From Cannabis sativa (Eukaryota; Streptophyta; Magnoliopsida; Rosales; Cannabaceae): a DNA stretch of 64,000 bases. Where the stretch lies: positions 12,335,850 through 12,399,849 of the forward strand of contig NC_083602.1 of the NCBI RefSeq assembly GCF_029168945.1, given 5' to 3'. A model generated the notes under the pieces. It was not told where the DNA came from, searched no databases, and saw only the letters and a program-made list of their open reading frames with translations. This document shows positions 45,312-56,386 of this stretch, one piece after another. The position numbers and the translations under genes are program-made. Numbering within the stretch: the first letter of the stretch is position 1; every line of letters starts with the position of its first letter.

Positions 45312-48300
45312 ATGGCTTATGTTCCACCCCATAAACGAGTTTCTAAGAACAATAATGATTGTGAAGGTTCTTCACGGAGTCCCATACCAAAACCAGAGTT
45401 GCCTCCTTTTCTCACCAACTACAAATATCCCAAACACAAATCATCTGCTGCAGCTGGAACCACTGTTAGTACTACTGCCTACTACCAGGACATGGGTGCT
45501 TATGCCTATGAGGATATCCACAGATGGTTTGCTGCTGGTTTGGATGATGATAATCTCTTTCCACCTTCGGTTGATCTTCAACCTGTTTCTGTGGAATCCA
45601 TCAATGGAGATATTGTACAGCGTCTAGCTTTATTCAACAAAATTGATTCAGCTGAAGAACGTTAGTTTTTTGTTTTGTTTTTAATGGTGGGATATTTGAA
45701 ATTTCTTAATTATTTGTCACTTAATTACCTTCCATGATGATTTTGCTTCACAACGCAGTAACAACGAGCTTTACAAGAAGGCCATGGGAGTACATAGCAG
45801 AAAATGTTCTACAAGACTTGCATCCTTGGTTTGAAGATTTTAAGAGAAAAATGGAGGCCTCTGATCAGAACCATGAAAAAATGACTCCAACTATAATCAC
45901 TAGAATTGGGAAAGTTCTTTTTCGGAGGTTAGTGTCATTGATAAATATATTAGAGAATTGTGAAAGGCACAACTTGTCAGAACGAGTATTTTGAAGAGAA
46001 CTATCAAAGATTGTGATTTTTGTCAAATAACATAAAAATTGAACTACTTTTATCAATTTTTTTTAACTCTAATTAGAATTTTGCTCACAAATTTTGATAT
46101 GTATTAAATAATACTTTATGAATTTGTAAGGCCATTAAGAATTCCTTAAATTATTAGTGGATTTAAAATTTTTTCAATTTTAATAATAAAAAAAATCTAA
46201 CATGAAAATTGAAGGAACATAATTATCACATGTCAAATTCGAGAAACATGATTTGATACATATATAGTAGAGAAATTTACATCTAGAGCCTTATATTGTA
46301 TCTAATTTTCATAAATAAGGTGGCTTTTAAAATTATCAATATTATTGTTTTATTTGTACCATTTTTAATTTAATTAAATCAGATTTCTCCTTTTTTTTTT
46401 CTTTTGATTTTTCTCAAAATCCATCACGTCAATCTGAGCATCACTACATAATAAATAAAGCTCTAGAATGAGAGTTTATTTTTCTCATCATTACTTATAT
46501 TTTTTTTTTTGTCTTTTATATGTTTCATATTATATGAGTATGAATTAATAATTTTTTCTCTCTATAATGTTTTTCACTTTTTTTTTTTTTTTACAAATAC
46601 AGATGATCATTTTGATATTTTAAAAGTATAAGTATCTTTAATGTTACCGATATAGTTAATCATTTGATATTTTAAAAATAGACTAATTAGTTTGTTATTT
46701 TATAGGCATACATGATGATATGTGTTTGAAAAAATGAATTATTATTCCAATATACGAAAAATAGATTAATAGGTTTATTGGTGTATATCATTATGTTTGA
46801 TTATAGTTTACTCTGTATTGAAAAATATAAAATAATGTTCCAACAAACAATAGTAGGTTTATTGACATATATAATGATAGGCTATATGAAATAAAATAAA
46901 TTATTGTTCTAATATACGAAAAGAAAAATAAAAATTTGTTTCAATATGCCAAAATAAACTAATAGATTTATTAACATATACGATAGTATAGACTATACAA
47001 AAAGACTACCATGTAAACAATGAATGAAAATTTATTTTAATTTGCCAAAATAAACTAATGTATGAGTATAGACATAGTATAGCCATATATGCAAAATAAC
47101 CTTATGAGCAAGACATTTTATGTGAGCAAGACATCTCACTATATTTAAATCTTTGTCAAGTTCATATATTGTTATCCAGTTTTACTATGTAAGTCTATAA
47201 GACATGTTACAGTCATGTACTTTGTATACAACCAGATTTGATGTCTCAACCTAGAAAAAAAAATAAACTAGTTAGTTTGTTATTTTATAGGCACACATTG
47301 TGTTTGAAACAAAAAATAAATTGTTGTTCCAATATACGAAAAATAGACTAATAGGTTTATTGGCGTATATTTTTTTCCTTATTTCAAAAATAAAATAAAC
47401 TATTGAGGTACTTATGATACTAATTATATACTGATTGGTTACCATTAAATTATATTAATATTTTAAAGAAAACTTAATTTGTAATTAGTTTCTACCCTTT
47501 CTACAATAAAATAAACTTGGAGGTTACTCAAATGTATTTTAAATAATAAGATATTATAATATAACATAAAAATAACTAAGTTATTATTAAGATGTATACA
47601 ATTAAGTTTTGAAAGAAACCAACAAAATGTATCTCAAATTATATACTGGTTAGTTACCATTGCATCTTTTATTTAGTTAACAAATCAAATTTATTTTTAA
47701 AAATAAACTTACTTATAGTAAATAAAACTATTTCATATATATGCTTACTTGTTATATTATATGAAATCTAATTAGTTTCTACGATAAACTTAAAAGGTAA
47801 TTAACAATGTAATTTCAAACGATTTAGCAACTTAAATATTTAAATATTTTACTAGTAATTTTTTTTTTTGAAAAGATTTTACTAGTAAAATATGTGATTT
47901 TTTTTTTTCTACTTCATTGTCACTTATTAGTTTATTAAATAGACTTGAAGGTAACATAAATATTGTTATAAAAAAAAATAAAAAAAAGTAATATAAAAGT
48001 ATGTAAACAACAAAACAATGTAATATAATCTAAAAATAAACACATAGATTTCAAAGTAACAAAAATCTATATAAAGTAAATGGTATATAAAAATAGTAGC
48101 TTATTATATTACATGATAACTCTTTAGTTTCAAAAATAAACTTTAAGGTTACCAAAATGTATTTTACATAATAAGAAACCATAATACAACTTAAAATAAA
48201 TATTTGATTATTAAGATGTTTACAAATAAGTTTTAGAGAGGTAACTAAATTGTATCTCAAACTAGCTATATGATATAAACATAAAGTGTTTTTTTAAAAT

Positions 48301-51300
48301 GTAAAAGTAACTAATTACTTTCTTATCGGCATTATAAGTAACCAAAAGGTTACTTTTGAAAAAACACAGGAAATTTTTTTAAAAAAAATGGAATTTGGAA
48401 TTATTTTTTTCGTTTCAGGCATATTAGTTTAGAATTGAGGTATTTTTTGATGATATGTCAAGGTATTATTGTAATTGAGATTTAGAAAAGAATTTTTGTG
48501 ATTAATTTGTATTTTAAGTATATTATTGAAAAAATCCCTATATAGTGGCGGGAACATGATTTAGTACATAAATAATTACCGAAATAGTTTAATTGAATGA
48601 AATTGGACAAAAACTTTTAAACATATGATAACTTAATAAGTTGTCTGATTGCCATGAAAAGTCCGTAATTTGTTAAAAAGAAAAGAAAAAAAAGACACAA
48701 CCCAACCATAATATGATAACTGAGAAAGGATTGTTTTTTTAGGTGGCAGCGTTCAGATTATAAACAAAAGTGTGTCACAAGAATCTGTCTTTCTGAAGAA
48801 TCACTGAGGCCGCGTAGAGCTTCATATTACACAGATATTCTTGATTCGTATGTAGATTACCTAGAGAATATTGGTGCCTTAAACAGCGGACTTGAATTTG
48901 AAGAAGAGAAACAAGTGTTTCGTGTATATGTAAGTCTCTACTCAACCTAACCTTATAATTTATGAATCCAGTGCTATAGTAAAATTATTATACTTGTGTA
49001 TCAGGAAAGTGTTTGTATATGTGTACATAGAATTATAGAAATTGCTTGTGTTTAATTTGTTTGATTCTCTTATTTATAAAAATAAGTTATCGATGACAAG
49101 TTATTATGGCAAAATTTAATGTTTAATTAATATTTTTATTAAAATATAAAATAATAAATTTATTATTAATTTGGAAAATTTTATAATACACATCTTGAAA
49201 AGATATATTGATGCACTGTTATCTATTTTAGTATTTAGAAAAGAAAAAAAAAAAATAGTCTGTTTTTTTTTTTAATTGTTGTACACCTTGTAGTTATTCA
49301 AGACATTTTGTAGCAATTTGAAAAATTTAGAAAAATTTAACACGCCGAAAATAGAGTTTAAAGAATTTGTTGCACGTGTGATTTTTTTTTTATTTTATAC
49401 ACGTGTGAAATAGACGGGTTGAACATCGAATTCTATATTGTTATTTATTTTGAATTTCTCAAAATTTTACAAGATGCCTTAAATAACTATAACGTACACA
49501 ACTATGAAAAAAATTAGACTAAAAAATTCTTTTAAATGCCAAAATAGTTAGAGATTGCACTAGTACACCCATTTTAGTGGGGTGTAGTGTAGAAGCTTCC
49601 TATTAATTTTATTATTATTTTATTATGTAAAACAATAAAAGATAAGAAAATTGTACAATGCACCATTTAAAAAAGAGGCACCAATGCACTTTTATCTGTT
49701 TCGGTATCAGAAAACACTTTTAAGTCAAATTTTTTGTCATGGTCATGTAAGTTATACTTATTTAAGACATCATGCAAAATTGTAAAAAATTCAAAAAATT
49801 TAACCTATTGAAAACAAGGTTCAAATAATGTAGTGCACTCGTATCTATTTTATTTTATACACGTGTGAAATAGACTCTTTAAATACTTTTTATATTGTAA
49901 ATTATTTTAAATTTTTTAAAATTTTGTAAGATATCTTCAATAACTATAACATACACAAATATGATATAAAATTAGACTAAAAAATTCTTCTTGCTGCCAA
50001 AACAAGTAGATGGTGCATCGATATATCCCTTTTAAGGGGTACATTGTAGAAGCAACCTCAAAAATATATATAATAGTCTATCATTTAATGTTATGACTAA
50101 ATATAAAATAATAAAAATAACATAAAAGTAAATGAAGAAAGTAATACATTTATGGTGATTCAAATTTTACATCATGGCATATGTTGTGCCAAATTCGATA
50201 CAACATTTATTATGTACGAAATTTGTATTACTTTTTGGCACACAATTGAAACATACTTTTTCCTAAGTGTCCTAAATTTTAGCTTTATATTACTTATTTG
50301 ATATTTACATCATTTATGGGATTTAGTTGATATTTGTTTTTGTCTTTTTTCCAGTTTTATGCTTTAAGAGAGAAAATATCAAATTTCTAACCCTTTCTCT
50401 TTAGTTTGTTGATGTAACACAACCAGATGTAAACATGTGGTGCAAATGTAGAGTACTAGAAGATGGAAAGTTGAATCCATACAAGGAAAGTCTTTTCTTT
50501 GTTGTAATTTTTTGCTTCAAATTTGATATTAGTTGTTGATTTCATTCATGATAGTTGAATTAGTGATAAAAAAAACAGTTTGATTATATTAAATTTTCAT
50601 TATTAAATTCTGAAACTTACTGTGAAAGATCTTTTATTTTAGATTGAACGCCTTTATAGTCGTCACATGCTCAGAGACATATCTTGCCTTGAAAAGAATT
50701 TGGATATGAGGCTCGATCTATGCGTCAAAAGAACTCAAACTAATTTTCTTGTAAGAAAATATTTGGATTTATCAAAAGAACAAAATAGATAAAACTTGTT
50801 TAGAAATATAACTCATCATAATGATGCAAATTATTGCTAATTTTTTTTTATGTTATTACAGGATGATGACTTTGAAAGCCTCAAAAGTTTGATTAATTCT
50901 GCCGTTGTAAATACAAAAGTTAAGGGTGGACTAACATGGCCTAAGGGCAAGGCATTTTTGGGTGAAAAATTTTGTGTGGGTGGTGTATGGCGAATTAGGC
51001 GTAAACGATACAAAAATCAAACGCTAACGCTTAAGATCAAAGATGTTGATCGATCTTCGGGCAACAACGAAGCTACAAGGGAAGTTGTTATAATGTTAAA
51101 AGAAGTAGTTTCAGAATTAATGGTAGTACATTTTATTTTATTCAAACTTTTTTGTTGTGATACATTGTAGTTTAAAGACGATATAGAACATGGTAACTTA
51201 TAATTCATTATTTTCCATATTCAGAAACAAGATGCTGATACCAATCTCATTAGGGAAATGCTTAAGAATGACTTGAAGGTTATATGGGACAACATTCTTT

Positions 51301-51392
51301 GTTGTGATGAGCGCTTTCCAAAAGATATTACTTATGAAGACATCCAGGATAGGACTCAAGGGTTTTCTTTTTGTTTGGATGATCGTGATTAG
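45312..51392 (+). CDS. Uncharacterised plant protein beginning MAYVPPHKR (DUF7903-like), 7 exons
   Basis: Exons joined by consistent phases: 45312-45660, 45759-45927, 48743-48929, 50405-50485, 50643-50750, 50862-51122 and 51225-51392, giving 440 residues and TAG at 51390-51392. All introns have GT-AG ends except the fourth, whose donor reads GA (50486-50487). The protein starts MAYVPPHKR followed by a Ser/Pro/Lys-rich, probably disordered region, then a tract with RRPWEYIAENVLQ, a Cys/Trp-containing stretch (QPDVNMWCKCRVLE), a basic segment (WRIRRKRYK) and an acidic C-terminus. I recognise the opening as that of an uncharacterised plant family, which I believe databases call DUF7903; function unknown. 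No signal peptide or membrane helix is evident. Introns two and three are enlarged by repeats. The start is the first in-frame ATG of the frame. Confidence 0.75.
45928..48742 (+). other. Intron 2 of the MAYVPPHKR gene, repeat-rich
   Basis: 2.8 kb of AT-rich sequence with no gene. Degenerate repeats recur: phrases like AATAGGTTTATTGGTGTATA at 46770, 46850, 46970 and 47350, and a block with ACTTGGAGGTTACTCAAATG / ACTTTAAGGTTACCAAAATG at about 47510 and 48130, with weaker copies near 47790 and 47945. Confidence 0.6.
49187..49591. mobile_element. Inverted-repeat MITE-like element a, in intron 3
   Basis: The left arm (TATTGATGCACT..., then GTAGTTATTCAAGACATTTTG...) is repeated as its reverse complement in the right arm (...CAAGATGCCTTAAATAACTA..., TTGCACTAGTACACC...). 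The whole folds back on itself around a centre holding TATTTTATACACGTGTGAAA. No coding capacity. The ends are approximate and no clear target duplication is seen. Confidence 0.65.
49654..50048. mobile_element. Inverted-repeat MITE-like element b, in intron 3
   Basis: Same family and orientation as element a, 60 bases downstream, with TACAATGCACC at the left end matched by GGTACATTGTA at the right. The central phrase TATTTTATACACGTGTGAAA is shared. The two differ by many substitutions, so this is not a recent tandem duplication. Confidence 0.68.
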
Positions 51393-51810
51393 TTTTCACC
51401 TTCTGTTCATCTCTAACCTTTATCATTCCAACCTTTGCAGCAAAAATATATTGTCTTTAAGCTCTTAGATTTATTCAATTGTGATCTTTCTGACAGATTG
51501 CCTTATTATCTATTTAATTGTTGGATGCCATGATTTACCTTATAAAAACCTTCATTACATCTTTTATTGTTATGTTAAGAATATTACTTCACAACAAGTT
51601 GTAGTAGAGTAAAAGAGATCTTTACATTAAGACCATGAGAGTTCATAGAAGGTTGGAGGAGTGAAAAAATAAAACTAAAAAAAATACTTATATTTTTAGT
51701 TTTTACGTTCATTTGTCTTCAGTTGAAAAAAACACAAAACCGAAGACTATTAAGGAGAAGATATAGGTGTTGAAGTAACCTCAGACATAGATGCACCTAT
51801 GTAATAATAA
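51393..51810. other. 3' flank of the MAYVPPHKR gene
   Basis: AT-rich, presumed 3' untranslated region and spacer; no further gene seen. Near 51715-51770 sequences such as GTCTTCAG and CGAAGAC foreshadow the satellite that follows. Confidence 0.5.
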
Positions 51811-52042
51811 TTGAAGACGTAGGCGTATTTATGTCTTCAGTTATTACAAAATAATTGAAGGCGTAAGCAGACCTATGTCTTCAGCTATTACAAAATAATT
51901 GAAGACGTAGGTATAGTTATGTTTTCATATATTACAAAATAATTGAATATATAGGTATACCTATGTCTTCAGTTATTACGAAATAATTGAAGAAGTAGGC
52001 ATACTTATGTCTTCGGTTAGTATGAAATAACTGAAGACATAA
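51811..52042. repeat. 44-bp tandem satellite with internal inverted repeat
   Basis: Units start at 51811, 51855, 51899, 51943, 51987 and 52031, an exact 44-bp period. Each unit reads roughly TTGAAGACGTAGG, ATAC, CTATGTCTTCAG, TTATTACAAAATAA; TGAAGACRTAGG is mirrored by CCTATGTCTTCA, so each unit can form a hairpin. Five complete units and a partial one. Confidence 0.88.
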
Positions 52043-52171
52043 AATTTTTCATTTTATAAAATTAATATTTATATTTATCAATTTGAATTTATCTAGTTTA
52101 ATTTATTTTCATATATTTATATTTTGACAAATTTAAATATTTTGCAATTTATATTTTAATTTATTTAATTA

Positions 52172-52802
52172 ATGTTTTTTTTTTTTTTGACAAAATGAGA
52201 AAATTTCATTAATTCAAATCGTTCATCAATACAGAAATGAACTTCGCGGGAGCATTGCTCACACGTAAAATACGATCAGCTATAAAACAAGTAGATCTCG
52301 CTAGAAAGTGAGCTCCATTGTTTACAGACAGTTTAACAAACTTTAAAGAAATAGACTTATGATTTAACTCAAATAACAACTCCTTGCACTTAGAAACAAC
52401 TCTACCAAAATAGGAACTCATGGTAGAAGAGCTACGAATGGATTGTATGGCAACAAGGCAGTCGGACTCGACTTCAACATCACACCAGCCCTGCTGCTTT
52501 ATCCAACTCAAGGCTTCAAGAATACGAAAGGCTTCTACAATTTCAGGCTGTAAAGCACCCTGTCAGCAAGATGCCTGAGCCTCCACCAGTCGGCCAGCAT
52601 GATCTCGAGCTACACACGAGTAGCTGTAGCGAGGAGTTGATTCGAAGATTGCAGCGTCCGTGTTTATCTTAATCTTGTTTTCCTTAGGTGCTTGCCAATG
52701 CTCATTGCCATCTTCAGGATTCATCAACCTAAAAGAAGGATCAAATTGTCTATCTTGAGCATAGTTCCATTGATTAAGAGTAGTCCTAGTTAACACTAAA
52801 AT
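52172..52802 (-). pseudogene. 3' end of an L1-type LINE with RNase H domain
   Basis: On the minus strand, a plant RNase H-like domain of the kind found at the end of LINE ORF2 (or as a free-standing relative) runs from 52802 to TAA at 52209-52211. Readable motifs: INTDAA (first Asp), VARDHAGR, IVEAFRILEAL (Glu), VEVESDCLVAIQ (Asp) and NNGAHFLAR. A single in-frame TGA at 52563-52565 interrupts it. About 20 bases after the stop comes a poly(A) tail, seen as the T run at 52174-52190. The rest of the LINE is cut off by a gypsy LTR beginning at 52803. Confidence 0.78.
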
Positions 52803-54145
52803 TGTAATGACCGCTTTAGTAATTTGGATTAGTAAAGGCAATTAGCACTAATTTTTATTATTTTATTATTATTTGTGAATTTATTTAATTATGGACCCCA
52901 ATATTTAAAAATAAATATTAGAGTTATAATTTCTCAATTCTGGAGATTTTATTAAACTCTAGGGGTATTATTTAGCTTATATGTGAAATATGCAATTTTT
53001 GTAACTTTTGCTCGGCGACAACGGAAAATGCGATGGATAGCTAGATTGATCACATGGGTAAGTTTGGAACCTTAATTCTTAGTGGGAAATATTTTAGAGA
53101 AAATAAAATATCGGGATTGAGCGGGGTTATGGAATTTGACCATTTTACCCCTACCTTTAGAAATACCTAAGTTATAACCTAAAGGGCATTTTAGTCCTTT
53201 TAAAGGGGGGATTAGGTGGCTAATTTTGAGGATGACACCTAGCTATTTGGGAAGCAAAGGATTGATCAAAATCCTTTTTCCAAGTTAAAAAAAAAAAAGA
53301 AAAGAAAAATGAAAAGTCATTTCCTCTTGAAGTCTCTCTCTCTTTCTTTCGGCTGGGACAAACCAAGGGCAAGAAACAATCTTCTTTTTCATTTCTATGA
53401 GTTTTCAGCAAGGATTCAAGGGGGGAAATCAACCTAAGGTAAGCCCTAATGATCCTCTTCTCTAATTTTCAAGTTTTGAATTAGTTGAAGTAGTGAAATT
53501 ATGTTATAGGAGCTGTTAGGGTTTGATATTTGTTTCGTTCGAATTCTAGGGCTAGTATGAGTTGATTTTAGCCCATAGCAGCTGGTTTTGAGGTTTATGG
53601 TTAGTTTTATGCAACTTTGAGCTTTGAGTTCAAAGCTTTAAGCTTTAATGGCAATTTGAGATTTGTTGATTTGTTCTGTGAAATACTGGCTGAGTTTTAT
53701 TGTTTATGCATTGTATAGGTACCCTGGAGAGTTTGGTTAAGTTTGGGATTGAATTGAGTTAAGGGGGTTGGTTTTTGTGTTCCCAGCACAGAACCGGTCG
53801 ACCGGTTCTGGGGGACCTGTACCAACCGGTCGACCGGTTGGTGTCCAGTTTTTGGACTTCCGGTTGGGACCGGTGTGCCGGTTGGGGGAATTTTCGGAAC
53901 CCTAGTTTTTCCCAATTTTGAGATATTAAGGGTATTGCCATGTGGTTTATCGATAGGAGAACTTTTAGTTTCAAGTTTAAGTTCCCGAAAAGTGATTTAG
54001 CGAGTCACTCATCGGTGTTACAATTAATGTGATTAGGGCATCCATCTAGCACGAGCATTTCCGTTCAGGTCGGCCAGCACACTTGAATTCGGAAAACAGG
54101 TAAGAACTGTATGTAACGTGTGATATGAGATATGTGCATGTTGTA
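52803..54145 (+). mobile_element. Outer gypsy LTR, left part
   Basis: It starts TGTAATGACCGCTTTAGTAA and follows the reverse complement of the gypsy element 2 LTR at moderate similarity, including GTATTGCCATG, TATCGATAGGA and AACTTTTAGTTTC. It is therefore an LTR of a related family on the opposite strand, interrupted at TTGTA (54141-54145) and resumed at 63528. Perfect palindromes centred on ACCGGTCGACCGGT lie at 53790-53809 and 53821-53842. Open frames of 70-72 codons inside it look incidental. Confidence 0.8.
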
Positions 54146-56371
54146 TGTAACACCCTAACTAACTTAGGCGTATTACGTGATTTTTAAACATACTGTGCAG
54201 CTCGTTGCTAATCAACGAGGTTTATGGAAAAACGTGATTAATTAAAATTTTGCTTTTTCATTAAACTTATAAACTATTTTACCAAAAAGTCTCGGGATCC
54301 CGATTTATAAAAATATTTACAAACGTTTTCACTGTTCAACTTTTACATCAAAATAAAGTCGTCTAACGACAATTACAAAATCTCAGCCGTGCTGTCCCGA
54401 GGATCGTACGCTCCAGGCCTAACCGCCCCGACATGTACAATCCCATAAGCTCGCTCACGGTCCATCAGCAACTGCCTTGCCTTTACCTACACATGCAACG
54501 TAAGCGCGGGTCGACGGACTCGGTATGAAAAGCATAATAATATCATACATAAAAATTGCCGTGTCCAACACGATGCGAGTCCGCTATCGCCATGTCCAAC
54601 ATGGTGCGAGCACTACTTGCCATGTCCAACATGGTACCGAGTTTTGAACGTTCGGGGGACGGTACTATTGACAAGTATCCTCTGATCGGTCGAACCGGTC
54701 ATACTCCGGCTGCTAGTCATACTCCGGCACATGCAGACGGGATAGGTCAATAGCTGAACCACCAACCGGTGTCGGCTGATCGGTCGAACCGGTCATACTC
54801 ATTTCTTGGTCATACTCCGGCTGTACCGACGTGACGGGGTTGGGTGGTTCGAAGCCTAAATACATATCTAATGTAATCTAACGGGCTTCCTACATGCACG
54901 CTAAACATGTAAACTACATATGCATCTTGTTATACTAATCTTACCGGATTAGATTTCGGGTGTGGTCAACTTTGTGGAATCAGGCGAACGGCGGACATCG
55001 GCTCCTAAACCATAAAAACCACAACGCTATAAGTGACACGCTAAATCACTTCCGGGGACTAAAACTCGAAACTAAAAGTTTCCTATCGATAAAAAGCATG
55101 GCAATACCCCTAAAAACCCAAAAACGAGGAAAACTAGGGTTCGAAAAATCCCCCATCCGAAGTCCGGTTGCCCAACCGGAATTCCGGTTTGGGAAAATAC
55201 GAACCCCATCCGAATTCCGGATGCTCAACGGAATTCCGGTTCCTCGCGACGACAACCAAAAATTCCCATACCTTGACCAATTCGAACCCAAATGGTCCCA
55301 AACTTTCCAGACCTCCTACATAGGTCCCAAATGACCATTTCAAGGCCTCAAACCTACCCAGAAACCTCACAAGCAAATTTCACCATTGAAGACCAAGCTT
55401 TGAGTTCAAGAACTCAAACTTGGTTAAACCCTCTAGCATGCACCCTAGCCTAGTTAATTCTACTTAACTAAGCATTAAAACACCTCTGCAAACTAACAAT
55501 AACAACCAGCAATAACACAGAAACTAAACATGGCATTTTCTCACAAAAATCATCAATTTTCACATATAATTTAAAAGCTTGAACAATCTAGCTACTCATG
55601 CTCCACACAACTCATTTAACATCAAAACTCATGCTTTGAACAACATAAATCAACAACAAAACACAGCAGAAACAACTCTCAAAAAACACATGCATTATCA
55701 TCCATTTTCATCATTTTTCTTCAAGAATTTAAAGAGGAAGGGCCTAGGAAACACATACCACACAAGAGATCAATAAAGTAGCAAGTTAGAGCTTGAATCA
55801 CCAAAGAAAACCAGCCCTTGGAACCCCCAAGCCTCAGCCGAAAGAGAGGAAAAAGAGAGAGAGAGTTTTTCTATTTTCTTTAAAATTTGCCTAAGTGTTG
55901 AAATTTTGAGAAAAAAAAGATTTATAACATATTACTCATTTAACAAAAACACTTAACCATTTCAGCCAAATAATCACTTAAACAATTAATTATTTTCCAT
56001 TTAATAAATCACATAAGACAAAATATCATTGGGGCAAAAAGACCATTTTGCCCCTCCATACTAAAACCACAAGATAACCACTAAAGGGGTATTTTTGGGA
56101 CATTCTAAATTCCCGGCCATTCCCGACATTCCCAATGTCTAAAAACCCGTCCCCAAAATACTAACATACTAAGTTGTGATTTCTACTGAGCCAAACGCCG
56201 CGTTCCAAAATACCGGACACCGGAAATGCGAAATATAAAAACTGCTGATAACATAATTATGCATATCTGAATTCCATAAATAACAATGATAAATTATTTA
56301 AATAGCTATAAATAATTTCCTGATTAACATAAATAACTGCTAATTTCCAAATTAACTAAGCGGGCTTTACA
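54146..56371 (-). mobile_element. 3' LTR of gypsy element 2
   Basis: Runs TGTAACACCC...CTTTACA. Its right 1 kb (55380-56371) is almost identical to 62536-63527, while its middle (54540-55260) differs from the partner by many short indels. It contains tandem short hairpins at 54560-54634. Confidence 0.92.
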
Positions 56372-56386
56372 ACTATCCCCCCCTTA
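56372..56386 (-). promoter_or_regulatory. Polypurine tract of gypsy element 2
   Basis: Minus strand AAGGGGGGGATAGT, abutting the 3' LTR; primes plus-strand DNA synthesis in LTR elements. Confidence 0.8.

Noticed and set aside
51811..52042. CRISPR-like regular repeats
   Set aside because: The 44-bp units are contiguous without unique spacers, and the context is a plant nuclear genome.
55579..55776. 65-codon frame repeated identically at 62736-62933
   Set aside because: Identical because the two LTRs of gypsy element 2 are nearly identical here; Asn/His-rich and antisense to the element.
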